Shown here: positions 9,318 through 17,838 of the stretch, piece by piece | How positions within the stretch are numbered: position 1 is the stretch's first letter | Layout of the letters: each line of letters begins with the position of its first letter | Source of the DNA: Paenibacillus radicis (ex Gao et al. 2016) | Lineage (GTDB): Bacteria > Bacillota > Bacilli > Paenibacillales > Paenibacillaceae | Reading direction: 5' to 3' | Assembly: GCF_014641555.1 (NCBI RefSeq) | Contig: NZ_BMHY01000014.1 | Location: 1-64,000, forward strand | Length of the DNA: 64,000 bases | Position numbers and translations under genes: made by a program | Notes under the pieces: model-generated | Database searches by the model: none | The model's input: only the letters and a program-made list of their open reading frames with translations | Told to the model about the DNA's origin: nothing

Positions 9318-11203
9318 GACCAGAACCTCCTTCCGACGATAACCGCAATTAGAACGATACAGCCGATTAATGCTGCCAATCCATAGGTTTGAACCTTGCC
9401 ATTGCTTAACCTCGCTGCAAACCGGCCGGCGGCAGTCGTCAGTGCTCCCGTCATCCGGACGGTTCCGCCGATTACATATTCATCGAATACAGCAAGCGTG
9501 CTGCCAAGCCCGCGCAATGGTTTGACAATAATGACTCGATACCATTCATCGATGTAATACCCTCTTTCTACTGCCCGTAACAAACTAGGAAGCTTTGCTG
9601 CCATAAAACCGCTGCCGATGCTTTTCTTCACAAAGAACAGCCAGCCCAAGTAGATGCCCAATGCTCCTACTCCGATGGAGGCCACCATAGCGGCGATACT
9701 TGAGCCGCCATGCACGGTCTCGACGGCCTCTGAGCCGCTCAACCAGCCGCTGAGCCAGCCATTCCAAGGCGTTTCTATAAACCCGGCAACAACCGACAAC
9801 GCTGCAAGTATGATCATCGGGATCGTCATAACAGCAGCCGACTCCTTCACCGCTGCATGCCCGCTTCGCGGCTTGCCTGCAAAGACAAGGAAGAACAATC
9901 TCGACATGTAAAGCGCCGTGCAGAAAGCGGCCGCAAGTCCAACGACGAACAACACGGGATTTTCGTCCAAAGCGGTTGTCAGAATAGCATCTTTGGACCA
10001 AAAACCAGAGAAGGGCGGTATGCCAGACAACGCAAGCGCGCCTATAGCGAAAGTCCAAGCTGTTGTTTTCATCTTGGCACCAAGACCGCCCATTTCCCGG
10101 ATATCCTGCGTATGTACCGCATGGATGATGCTCCCGGCTCCCAGGAAGAGCAGTGCTTTGAAGAAAGCATGAGTAAACAGATGGAAGATGCCTCCTGATA
10201 CCGAACCCAAACCGATCGCCATAACCATATAGCCTAACTGGCTTACCGTGGAATAAGCGAGAATTCGTTTAATATCGTTTTGAGCTAGAGCAATCGTCGC
10301 GGCAAATATCGCAGTAAAACCGCCTATATATGCCGTCGTCTGCATCGCAGCTTCCGATGCACTCACGATGTCGAACGTTCTTGCCAGCAAGAAGACGCCG
10401 GCAGCGACCATCGTCGCCGCATGAATAAGCGCACTGATCGGAGTTGGCCCCTCCATCGCATCCGGAAGCCACACATGCAGCGGAAACTGGCCGGATTTGC
10501 CGATGGCGCCAAGCAAGATGAGCAGCGCGATAAACGTTGTAATGCCAGAGGTCATTACGCCGGATTGTCCCTCATGAAAGACATTGTAGATACTGGTGAA
10601 GTCCAGCGCATGACCCGGCATATACCAGAACAGCAGCAGGATGGCCAGCAGCAGACCGGCATCACCGATGCGCGTGACGATGAAAGCTTTCTTCGCTGCA
10701 GCGCGAGCGGATGGCCTCGCATACCAGAAACCGATCAACAGAAACGAACATACCCCGACCAGCTCCCAGAAAATATAGAGGAGCAGTATATTGTCCGCCA
10801 GCACCAGTCCGATCATCGAGAAGGTAAATAAAGCGACATAGCCGTAAAAGACGGTTAACCGTTCATCGTTTTTCATATAGCCTGCGGAATAGACATTAAC
10901 CGCCAGGCTGACGCCCGTTATGACCACCAGCATAAGCGATGTCAGATTCGTCACCTCGAAGCCCAGACGCAGCGTATAGTCGCCAATAACGATCCACTTA
11001 AAGCTTCTTATGCTGTAATCGACGGCGTCCGGTCCCAATCGCTCGAACAAGACTAGCAACGATAGGACGAAAGCCGCGAGAGAGCCGGCGGACCCAAGCA
11101 GCATAGCCGTAGTCCGATAACTTCTGCCGAGTGCAATAAGGAGCAGAAAGGCCGCCAGCGGGAATATCGGGATGAGCCAAGCCGATTGTGTATAAAATTC
11201 CAT
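9314..11203 (-). CDS. nuoL: NADH-quinone oxidoreductase subunit L
   Basis: A 629-residue membrane subunit, the most distal proton-pumping subunit of complex I. Its core carries GKSGQFPLHVWLPDAMEGP and TPISALIHAATMVAAGVFL, the classic NuoL signature. The C-terminal part contains the long amphipathic region and final helix typical of NuoL (last segment about 605-626). The ATG at 11203 is preceded by GAGGTGA, which overlaps the nuoK stop codon region. Confidence 0.95.
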   Translation of the reverse strand: MEFYTQSAWLIPIFPLAAFLLLIALGRSYRTTAMLLGSAGSLAAFVLSLLVLFERLGPDAVDYSIRSFKWIVIGDYTLRLGFEVTNLTSLMLVVITGVSLAVNVYSAGYMKNDERLTVFYGYVALFTFSMIGLVLADNILLLYIFWELVGVCSFLLIGFWYARPSARAAAKKAFIVTRIGDAGLLLAILLLFWYMPGHALDFTSIYNVFHEGQSGVMTSGITTFIALLILLGAIGKSGQFPLHVWLPDAMEGPTPISALIHAATMVAAGVFLLARTFDIVSASEAAMQTTAYIGGFTAIFAATIALAQNDIKRILAYSTVSQLGYMVMAIGLGSVSGGIFHLFTHAFFKALLFLGAGSIIHAVHTQDIREMGGLGAKMKTTAWTFAIGALALSGIPPFSGFWSKDAILTTALDENPVLFVVGLAAAFCTALYMSRLFFLVFAGKPRSGHAAVKESAAVMTIPMIILAALSVVAGFIETPWNGWLSGWLSGSEAVETVHGGSSIAAMVASIGVGALGIYLGWLFFVKKSIGSGFMAAKLPSLLRAVERGYYIDEWYRVIIVKPLRGLGSTLAVFDEYVIGGTVRMTGALTTAAGRFAARLSNGKVQTYGLAALIGCIVLIAVIVGRRFWS

Positions 11204-11213
11204 TTGCTTGCCG

Positions 11214-11516
11214 TCACCTCCTCATTTCATCATATTCGTCGACGTTCACCGTACCTTTGGCGCGGAACAAAGCGATCAATATAGCCACACCCACCGCGGC
11301 TTCTGCTGCCGCTACCGTAATCGTGAACAGCGAGAACACTTGCCCTGTCAAGGAAGGCGCAACCCCGTACTTGGAAAATACAATTAGATTTAAATTGACG
11401 GCATTGAGCATCAGTTCAACCGACAACAGGACGACTACGGCGTTCCTTTTCACAAGCGCCCCGTACAAGCCGATGCAAAACAAGATCGCCGCCATCGTTA
11501 AGTAGGATGGAAGCAT
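11214..11516 (-). CDS. nuoK: NADH-quinone oxidoreductase subunit K
   Basis: A 100-residue protein with three transmembrane helices. The second helix carries the conserved glutamate in LLSVELMLNAVNLN, which belongs to the proton-transfer chain of the membrane domain. The length matches the family (about 100). It starts one base after the nuoJ stop and precedes nuoL by 10 bp. Confidence 0.95.
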   Translation of the reverse strand: MLPSYLTMAAILFCIGLYGALVKRNAVVVLLSVELMLNAVNLNLIVFSKYGVAPSLTGQVFSLFTITVAAAEAAVGVAILIALFRAKGTVNVDEYDEMRR

Positions 11517-11517
11517 G

Positions 11518-12123
11518 CTACTCCGCCTCCTTCGTCTGCAATTGGGCAGTTGGCCCCGCCGGACCGCCGCCTATGCCCGCATTATCGCCGCCTGAAGCGC
11601 CGTTTATTTTCTCCGGCAAACGTCGTGCGATTGCAATTGACCCGATAAAAGCAACCGTAAGCAAAATCGACAGCAGCTCGAACGGCACAATGTAGCCTGT
11701 GTAGAGGAGCTGGCCAATCTTCATCGTATTTTCCTCCCCGCCCTGGAAAGGAAGCGGATCGGGAAAATCCGTCGTACGAATAGCATAAAACAACAGCCCG
11801 AACAGCGCCAGCGCGCCTATCGCGGCAAGCCCTTCATGCAGCGGCAGTACCTTCTCCCCTCCAGCATCCTGGTGGTTTGTCATCATGATGCCGAAGATCA
11901 TTAGAATGGATACCGCTCCAGCATAAATGAGAACCTGCACGAACGCGACGAACTCGGCTTCCAGCAGCACGAACATGCCCGCCAGACCGAGAAAAACGCC
12001 CGCCATAGAAATCACCATATGCACGACCTTTTGGAGGCTGATCATTAGTACGGCGCCGCAGACGATTATCGTAGAAAATATAAAAAACGCCGCAAACTCG
12101 CCGTTAAACTCGATATTGAACAA
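11518..12123 (-). CDS. nuoJ: NADH-quinone oxidoreductase subunit J (TTG start)
   Basis: A 201-residue membrane subunit with five helices; FVQVLIYAGAVSILMIFGIMM is characteristic of NuoJ. The first codon is TTG (12121-12123), directly after the nuoI TAA, with AAAGGGGG inside the end of nuoI as ribosome binding site. The C-terminal tail is Gly/Ala-rich (GASGGDNAGIGGGPAG) and probably disordered. Confidence 0.93.
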   Translation of the reverse strand: MFNIEFNGEFAAFFIFSTIIVCGAVLMISLQKVVHMVISMAGVFLGLAGMFVLLEAEFVAFVQVLIYAGAVSILMIFGIMMTNHQDAGGEKVLPLHEGLAAIGALALFGLLFYAIRTTDFPDPLPFQGGEENTMKIGQLLYTGYIVPFELLSILLTVAFIGSIAIARRLPEKINGASGGDNAGIGGGPAGPTAQLQTKEAE

Positions 12124-12573
12124 TTACTTGGCGCCCCCTTTGGCCGGTGCTCCGATATTGTTGTTGTCTTTGCGCACCAGCGTATTGTTGTCGGTCAGCC
12201 ACTGCGCGTCCTTGAACAAGTCGTCGCGGCTGAAGGCCGACAGCTCGAAGTGATTCGTCATGACGATCGCCTCCGTCGGGCATACCTCGGTGCAAAGATC
12301 GCATAAGATGCAAATTTCGAAATTAATATCGAAGGTATCGATAACCTTCCCTCTTTTTTCAGGATCGGGATTCGGCTTGCCTGTCAGCGTGATGCAATCC
12401 GTCGGACAAATTCTCGCACATTGGTTGCAGACGATGCATAGCTCCGGTATAAAATGCTGAATGCCCCGAAACCGGTCCGGCATTTCAAAAGGTACGTCAG
12501 GGTAGGAAGTGGTCACTTTAGGCGAGGTCATCGCTTTCAGCGTGACGCCAAGCCCGCGAAACAATCCTTTCAT
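12124..12573 (-). CDS. nuoI: NADH-quinone oxidoreductase subunit I, 2x[4Fe-4S] ferredoxin-like
   Basis: A 149-residue peripheral-arm subunit with two ferredoxin motifs, CIVCNQCARICPTDC and CILCDLCTEVCPTEA, which ligate clusters N6a and N6b and pass electrons toward NuoB. The C-terminal 40 residues (NNTLVRKDNNNIGAPAKGGAK) are hydrophilic. It follows nuoH by about 15 bp and abuts nuoJ. Confidence 0.95.
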   Translation of the reverse strand: MKGLFRGLGVTLKAMTSPKVTTSYPDVPFEMPDRFRGIQHFIPELCIVCNQCARICPTDCITLTGKPNPDPEKRGKVIDTFDINFEICILCDLCTEVCPTEAIVMTNHFELSAFSRDDLFKDAQWLTDNNTLVRKDNNNIGAPAKGGAK

Positions 12574-12588
12574 TGCCCATGCCTCCCT

Positions 12589-13605
12589 CTATCCTTTTAT
12601 GAAAAGCTCAATATAGACGGCCGTAAGGAATACGTTGAGCAGCGACACCGGGAGCAGCACCTTCCATCCAAGCCCCATCAGCTGATCGACGCGAATGCGC
12701 GGAAAGGTCGCCCGAATCCAGAACAGGAAGAAGACGACAAAAACGAACTTCAGCAGAAACCATAAGATGCCTGGGACAAATTCAAGAAACGGCGCAGGCG
12801 CCTGCCAGCCGCCGAGAAACAGAACGGTAGTGAGCGCTGCAATCGCATAGACGTACACATACTCCGTTAGCATGAAGAAGGCGAAGCGGAAGCCGCTGTA
12901 TTCCACATGATAGCCAGCGACCAGCTCCGATTCCGCCTCTGGCAAATCGAATGGCGTCCGGTTGAGCTCGGAGACGGCGGCGATGATAAAGACAGCGAAG
13001 CCGATAATTTGCGGAAGGAAGTTCCAGTTCCAGAACCAACCTCCGCTTTGCGCCTCCACAATATCCCGCAGATTCAAGCTGCCGCTCAGCAAAATCACGC
13101 CAACGACGGAGATGACGAGCGGCACTTCGTAGCTGATCATTTGCGCCGCGGAGCGCATGCCGCCGAGCAGCGCGTACTTATTGTTCGAAGCCCAGCCTCC
13201 AAGCACGATAGCGAGCGTAGAAATGCCGGACAGCGCTACATAATAAAGCAAGCCGACATTCAAATCGGCGAAATAGAGCTTCTGAGTGTATGGAATGACG
13301 GCCAGCACAGAAAAGGCAGGAACATAAGCGAGTACGGGGGCGAGCATAAAAAGCAGCCGGTCCGCCTTGCGCGGAATCGTATCCTCTTTGATCAGCAGCT
13401 TGAAGATATCAGCAACTGTCTGAAGCAGACCCAGCGGTCCTACCCGGTTCGGCCCCTGGCGAAATTGCATCCAGCCGATCACTTTTCGTTCGAAGTAGAT
13501 CGCATAGGTTACGAAGCCCAGCACGATCATTAGAAAAACGGCGCCCCAAAGAAAAATCACTACCGCATTGCCCCAGGTCATCGGGCCGTTCAGCCAGGCG
13601 CCCAT
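12589..13605 (-). CDS. nuoH: NADH-quinone oxidoreductase subunit H
   Basis: A 338-residue membrane subunit that with NuoB and NuoD forms the quinone pocket. Family motifs include GWMQFRQGPNRVGP near residue 45, EVPLVISV, and ELNRTPFDLPEAESELVAGYHVEYSG around 205-230. I place the start at ATG 13605, which shares one base with the nuoD TAA (TAATG) and has GGAGG ten bases upstream. A TTG two codons earlier is possible but sits too close to that site. Confidence 0.94.
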   Translation of the reverse strand: MGAWLNGPMTWGNAVVIFLWGAVFLMIVLGFVTYAIYFERKVIGWMQFRQGPNRVGPLGLLQTVADIFKLLIKEDTIPRKADRLLFMLAPVLAYVPAFSVLAVIPYTQKLYFADLNVGLLYYVALSGISTLAIVLGGWASNNKYALLGGMRSAAQMISYEVPLVISVVGVILLSGSLNLRDIVEAQSGGWFWNWNFLPQIIGFAVFIIAAVSELNRTPFDLPEAESELVAGYHVEYSGFRFAFFMLTEYVYVYAIAALTTVLFLGGWQAPAPFLEFVPGILWFLLKFVFVVFFLFWIRATFPRIRVDQLMGLGWKVLLPVSLLNVFLTAVYIELFIKG

Positions 13606-14705
13606 TAGCAATCGACCTCCCCGACGACGATGTCGACGCCGCCCAGTATCGTAATTAAATTGGTCATCGTCTCCCCGATGAGCAGCTTGGGCAATATTTG
13701 CAGGTTCACGAAGGAAGGACGACGGAACTTCAGCCGGTATGGCTCTGCCTTGCCTTTCGATACGATATGACAGCCGATCTCGCCGCGCGGCGATTCAATT
13801 CGTGTGTATACCTCTCCGGCAGGCGGCCGGATCGCCCGGGGCACCTTGCCCATCGTCTCGCCGCCGCTCGGAAATTGCGCGATCGCCTGCTTCAATATGC
13901 GCAGGCTTTGACTAATTTCCTCCAGCCGGATGCGATAGCGGTCATAGCAATCGCCGTTTTGGCCAAGCGGCACGTCAAATTCGAAACGGCTGTACAGGCT
14001 GTACGGCTCCGCTTTACGCAAATCCCAGTCGACGCCGGTACAGCGTAAATTGGCGCCGGACAATCCATAATCAATGGCAGTTGCCGCATCGTATTTGCCG
14101 ATCCCTTTAATGCGGGCCAGGAAAATCTCATTGCCGCTGACCAGCTTGTCGTACTCTCGGAGCTTGCCTTCCATATAGGGGATAAACTCGCTCACTTTAT
14201 CGATCCATCCGGGAGGAGCATCCCATTTCACACCGCCAACCCGCATGTAATTGTACGTCAGGCGAGCGCCGCACAGCTCGTTGAACAAGTTGATGATCGT
14301 CTCGCGATCGCGAAACGCATAGAGAAAGGGACTCATCGCGCCGATATCAAGCAGGTAGGTTCCCCACCAGACCAGATGACTCGCTACCCTTTGCAGCTCC
14401 ATCACAATAAGGCGCATAAATTCAGCCCGCTCCGGCACTTCCAGTCCCATCATCGTCTCCACTGCATGAACGAGCACATAATTGTTAGTCATCGCGGAGA
14501 CATAATCCATTCGGTCGGTATAAGGAATAATTTGCGTATAATTCAGCTGCTCCGCAAGCTTCTCTGTGCCGCGGTGCAAATAACCCATGACCGGGGTCGC
14601 TTCAGTAATGACCTCGCCGTCAAGCTTGACGACGATGCGAAACACGCCATGTGTGCTGGGATGCTGAGGACCAACGTTAAGCAGCAGTTCTTCGGTACGA
14701 ATCAC
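13605..14705 (-). CDS. nuoD: NADH-quinone oxidoreductase subunit D (GTG start)
   Basis: A 366-residue subunit of the 49-kDa family in the complex I peripheral arm, at the quinone reduction site. NVGPQHPSTHGVFR at the N-terminus carries the conserved His of the quinone pocket, and the C-terminus ends with GGVDIVVGEVDC as expected. The start codon is GTG (14703-14705) with GGAGGTG upstream, overlapping the nuoC stop region. Confidence 0.95.
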   Translation of the reverse strand: MIRTEELLLNVGPQHPSTHGVFRIVVKLDGEVITEATPVMGYLHRGTEKLAEQLNYTQIIPYTDRMDYVSAMTNNYVLVHAVETMMGLEVPERAEFMRLIVMELQRVASHLVWWGTYLLDIGAMSPFLYAFRDRETIINLFNELCGARLTYNYMRVGGVKWDAPPGWIDKVSEFIPYMEGKLREYDKLVSGNEIFLARIKGIGKYDAATAIDYGLSGANLRCTGVDWDLRKAEPYSLYSRFEFDVPLGQNGDCYDRYRIRLEEISQSLRILKQAIAQFPSGGETMGKVPRAIRPPAGEVYTRIESPRGEIGCHIVSKGKAEPYRLKFRRPSFVNLQILPKLLIGETMTNLITILGGVDIVVGEVDC

Positions 14706-14712
14706 GAGCGGC

Positions 14713-15393
14713 TTACACCTCCGAGTCTAACGGTTCGTAATCTTTGCGAAGCGGATGCCCGACCCAATCGTCCGGCATCATAATGCGCCGCAAATCGGGA
14801 TGCCCAGTAAAAACAATACCCAGCAGATCATAAATTTCACGCTCATTCCAATTGGCCGTTGCCCATACTGGCGTGGCAGACGACACCTCTGGCTTCTCAC
14901 GGTCGGCCTTTACTTTCACAGTCAGCTCCCGCCCGCTCTGCAGCGAGACGAGATGATAGACAACCTCTAGATGCGTCTCGTAATCAACACCGGATACGTT
15001 GCGCAAATACGTCAAATCATTCTCTATCTTCAACAGCTCCGCAATGCTGCGCCAATAATCATTCTTCACGATAATCGTCGGCATATGCCCGTTCAACTCG
15101 TTGATATAAACTTCCTCCAGCGCCTCATCCGCCACTTCCCGGCGAATGAGTGCAGCCGCCGCATCCAGCTCCGGCTGCTTAGGCGATGGGGCTGGCGGCG
15201 CAGAGGCCTCTGCTGCTTCAGCCGCCTCTGCGGCAGCTTTCGCCGCCGCCCGGGCCGCCCGCGCTTCTGCGGCCGCTTTCAACTTTGCGGCTTTCTCCGG
15301 ATCCGCTTCAGCCTCGGCCGTCTTCTGCTTCGCCTGCTCCCCCGCTTCCGCCGTCCCTGACTCTTGCGGCTCCTTCTTCTCCTCTTCGCTCAT
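14713..15393 (-). CDS. nuoC: NADH-quinone oxidoreductase subunit C with charged Ala-rich N-terminal extension
   Basis: The 30-kDa subunit of complex I. Residues about 75-226 form the conserved domain, with WNEREIYDLLGIVFTGHPDLRR and the terminal HPLRKDYEPL. Residues 1-75 are a low-complexity Lys/Glu/Ala-rich stretch, probably an extended or helical tail, that the core family lacks. Its start overlaps the nuoB stop by four bases (ATGA). Confidence 0.94.
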   Translation of the reverse strand: MSEEEKKEPQESGTAEAGEQAKQKTAEAEADPEKAAKLKAAAEARAARAAAKAAAEAAEAAEASAPPAPSPKQPELDAAAALIRREVADEALEEVYINELNGHMPTIIVKNDYWRSIAELLKIENDLTYLRNVSGVDYETHLEVVYHLVSLQSGRELTVKVKADREKPEVSSATPVWATANWNEREIYDLLGIVFTGHPDLRRIMMPDDWVGHPLRKDYEPLDSEV

Positions 15394-15908
15394 CTGCCGG
15401 TCACCCGCTTCCCGGTCTTGGCTTCATAGCGGATTTTCTCCTGCAGCTTGTTGATTCCATAGATCAGCGCCGCCGGATTAGGCGGGCATCCCGGAATATA
15501 GACATCGACAGGAACGATCTGATCGACGCCTTTAATGACGGCGTATGATTTCACATACGGACCGCCTGCCGTTGCGCAAGAGCCCATTGCAATGACCCAT
15601 TTGGGCTCAGGCATCTGGTCATAAAGCCTGCGCAGCAATGGTCCCATCTTCTTCGTCACTGTGCCAGCAACGATCATAACGTCCGATTGGCGCGGCGATG
15701 TACGGAACATGACGCCAAACCGGTCCAGATCATAATGGGATGCGCCTGTTCCCATCATTTCTATCGCGCAGCAAGCCAGGCCAAAGGTCAGCGGCCAGAG
15801 GGAATTGCTTCGCGCCCATGCTTTCAACTGCTCCAGCGTACCCATGAAAACGTTCCGTTCCAGCTCGCGGCGTTCTTCCAGCGAGATCGACTCTAAACTG
15901 AATTCCAT
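15390..15908 (-). CDS. nuoB: NADH-quinone oxidoreductase subunit B
   Basis: A 172-residue peripheral subunit that binds cluster N2, the last Fe-S centre before quinone. The ligand cysteines are visible in GLACCAIEM, GSCATAGGPY and PGCPPNP. I choose the ATG at 15908 (MEFSLES) because AGAAGGTG lies six bases upstream; the frame is open to an ATG at 15929, which has no site. Either start lies inside the end of nuoA. Confidence 0.93.
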   Translation of the reverse strand: MEFSLESISLEERRELERNVFMGTLEQLKAWARSNSLWPLTFGLACCAIEMMGTGASHYDLDRFGVMFRTSPRQSDVMIVAGTVTKKMGPLLRRLYDQMPEPKWVIAMGSCATAGGPYVKSYAVIKGVDQIVPVDVYIPGCPPNPAALIYGINKLQEKIRYEAKTGKRVTGR

Positions 15909-16264
15909 TGCAGCACCTTCTTCTTCCATGCGTATAGAAGTCCAATGAGCAGCATTCCCGTGAAGATAAACATCTCAATCAGCACAAATAAGCCGAGCTT
16001 ATTGTACGCTACGGCCCAAGGGTATAAGAAAACGGTTTCCACATCAAAAATGACAAACATCAGTGCGAATAAATAATAACGAATGTTAAACCGCACTTGC
16101 CCTTCTCCAACCGGCTCATTGCCGCTTTCGTAGGTGGTCTGCTTCGGGTCGGTCGGTTTATGCGGTCTGAGCAGCCTGCCTGCGGTCAACGCCGCAGCAG
16201 GCAGCAAAATGCCAAGCACGATAAAGATAGCCACAACGACATACTGGTTAACGTAGTTGTCCAC
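15893..16264 (-). CDS. nuoA: NADH-quinone oxidoreductase subunit A (GTG start)
   Basis: A 123-residue membrane subunit with three helices and the hallmark FALMFVIFDVETVFLYPWA. The start is placed at GTG 16262-16264 because GGAGGCG precedes it by five bases and the resulting length fits the family; the longer frame to 16348 would add 28 residues. First gene of an 11-gene operon A-B-C-D-H-I-J-K-L-M-N. Genes E, F and G, which form the NADH-oxidising module, are not present. Confidence 0.93.
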   Translation of the reverse strand: MDNYVNQYVVVAIFIVLGILLPAAALTAGRLLRPHKPTDPKQTTYESGNEPVGEGQVRFNIRYYLFALMFVIFDVETVFLYPWAVAYNKLGLFVLIEMFIFTGMLLIGLLYAWKKKVLQWNSV

Positions 16265-16328
16265 GCAATCGCCTCCGTCATTTGTGAAGTGCAGCAGACC
16301 CATGCCGCTTGGTCCAATTTTCCTCACA

Positions 16329-16357
16329 ATTATAACAAATGCTTCCACAATCGTCTA
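16329..16357 (-). promoter_or_regulatory. Candidate SigA promoter of the nuo operon
   Basis: A perfect TATAAT (16329-16334) lies 17 bp from TAGACG (16352-16357) on the minus strand. The -35 box overlaps the gerB-type stop codon, so there is no room for a terminator between the germination operon and nuo. Confidence 0.6.
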
Positions 16358-17584
16358 TGACGGAGTTGCGCCTCCAGCTTGTCCCGCGCCGCTCTGTTGA
16401 GCCTTTCCGCCGCTCGGGCTATCGTTAGGCGCCTCATAGGATGCCTTAACTGGCATGTCTCCCTTCGAACGCGCAGTCCGCTTGCCGGTTATGAAGGCAA
16501 AGAGCAGTAAAAGCATCGGAATGGCGACGCCGATCGTCAGACTAAACGGGGTCCAAATTTGCATGGCAAAATATTCAGCATGTGCAGAATTGCGGTATAC
16601 GGCAATAGACAAAGGAACGACGACGAAAGTAAAAGGAACGATCAGCGGCCGATAGCTTTTTAGATTAAGCATCTGAGCAGCAAGCAGCGTCGCCCCATAG
16701 AACGACATCATCAGCTTCATAAAGACCGTGCTGACCCATACAATGGCCACTGTCACCTCCACCCGTACGATCACGTCCTCCACATTAATCGTTTTTGCCA
16801 TATCAAAAATTGAAAAGGGGCTTCGTCTTGTCTCATCGACACCCAACACCCCTAGAAGCAAAACGCTTATTCCCACACTGAAAATGCCGACGAACATGGC
16901 AGCCAGCTTCAAATGCTTGCGAAGCTTCCCCACATCCGCCTGTTTAACGAATGGAAAGAAGGCCGACATTACGACAAATTCGCCTAAAGGAAATCCGAGA
17001 ATCGGATAGAGGCCTTTAAAAGGCCGTGTCCAGCCTTCATACACGAAGGGCTCGAAATTTTTAGGCTCAAATTGATTGGTCAGCAGCAGCATGATAATAA
17101 ATATGACCAGAACAGTCCATCCAAACAGCAGCTCACCCGAGCGGGCGATCGTCTCTATACCCAAATAGGCGCCATAGACGATGACAAGCATAAACGTAAA
17201 CGCGATCACCCAATTTGGTGTTCCTGGAAGTACAGACAATCCGAGAAAATCGACGATGTTGCGGAGAACCAAAGCGCTGAGCAGCAGGAAGAAACAGACG
17301 TACACAAGCGTCAGTGCTTTCCCGAGCCAGGTTCCCAATAATTTTTCTGCATATTGTGCCAGGGTAAGGCCCGGGAATCGTTCTGCCAGCGCCAAGTAGA
17401 GCAGCAGAACAATATAGTTGAGCGGTCCGGCAATCGCCATAGAGATCCAGGCATCCTGTTTGGCGATGGCCACCACGAAGGTGGGAACCATTAAACCCGC
17501 TGTGCCTAGCGCGAATAAAAACAGCATCTTGGACAGCTGGCTGGCGCCTATGAATTGATTGTTTAATTTTTTGCTGCCGTTCAT
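16355..17584 (-). CDS. gerAB: Spore germination receptor B subunit (GerAB/ArcD/ProY family permease)
   Basis: A 409-residue membrane protein of the amino-acid-permease-like GerAB family, believed to bind or pass the germinant in the spore inner membrane. It has about ten hydrophobic helices; typical segments are SKMLFLFALGTAG and YPILGFPLGEF. The ATG at 17584 is chosen because it overlaps the upstream stop (ATGA) and GGAGGG precedes it by nine bases. The longer frame to 17791 lies inside the upstream gene. It is the last gene of the operon. Confidence 0.9.
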   Translation of the reverse strand: MNGSKKLNNQFIGASQLSKMLFLFALGTAGLMVPTFVVAIAKQDAWISMAIAGPLNYIVLLLYLALAERFPGLTLAQYAEKLLGTWLGKALTLVYVCFFLLLSALVLRNIVDFLGLSVLPGTPNWVIAFTFMLVIVYGAYLGIETIARSGELLFGWTVLVIFIIMLLLTNQFEPKNFEPFVYEGWTRPFKGLYPILGFPLGEFVVMSAFFPFVKQADVGKLRKHLKLAAMFVGIFSVGISVLLLGVLGVDETRRSPFSIFDMAKTINVEDVIVRVEVTVAIVWVSTVFMKLMMSFYGATLLAAQMLNLKSYRPLIVPFTFVVVPLSIAVYRNSAHAEYFAMQIWTPFSLTIGVAIPMLLLLFAFITGKRTARSKGDMPVKASYEAPNDSPSGGKAQQSGAGQAGGATPS

Positions 17585-17835
17585 TCCGACGATCCCTCCA
17601 TCACCCAATCGATTATCGGCTTGCACAAGGGCTCGTACAAAGCCGTTATCCAGTCCACAGGGTTCGGGACATTCACCTGCTTCAACAAACACAAACAATA
17701 AACAACACCCATGACGAGCACCGCAATAGCCCACACGCTCTCGCGTACTTGCTTCAGCTTCATTCTGTGACGGACAATGGCGGTCCCCCACAGCGCCGCC
17801 GCGAGCACAATCATAACCGAAGGCATCCCAAGCAC
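17581..17835 (-). CDS. Small two-helix membrane protein, candidate germination receptor D subunit
   Basis: An 84-residue protein with two predicted membrane helices (about 5-22 and 33-53) and a hydrophilic end. Some Bacillales germinant receptor operons encode a D subunit of this size and topology, reported to modulate receptor function. Its place between the C and B genes, with coupled translation to gerAB, supports that role. Sequence alone does not prove it. Confidence 0.65.
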   Translation of the reverse strand: MLGMPSVMIVLAAALWGTAIVRHRMKLKQVRESVWAIAVLVMGVVYCLCLLKQVNVPNPVDWITALYEPLCKPIIDWVMEGSSE

Positions 17836-17838
17836 TCC

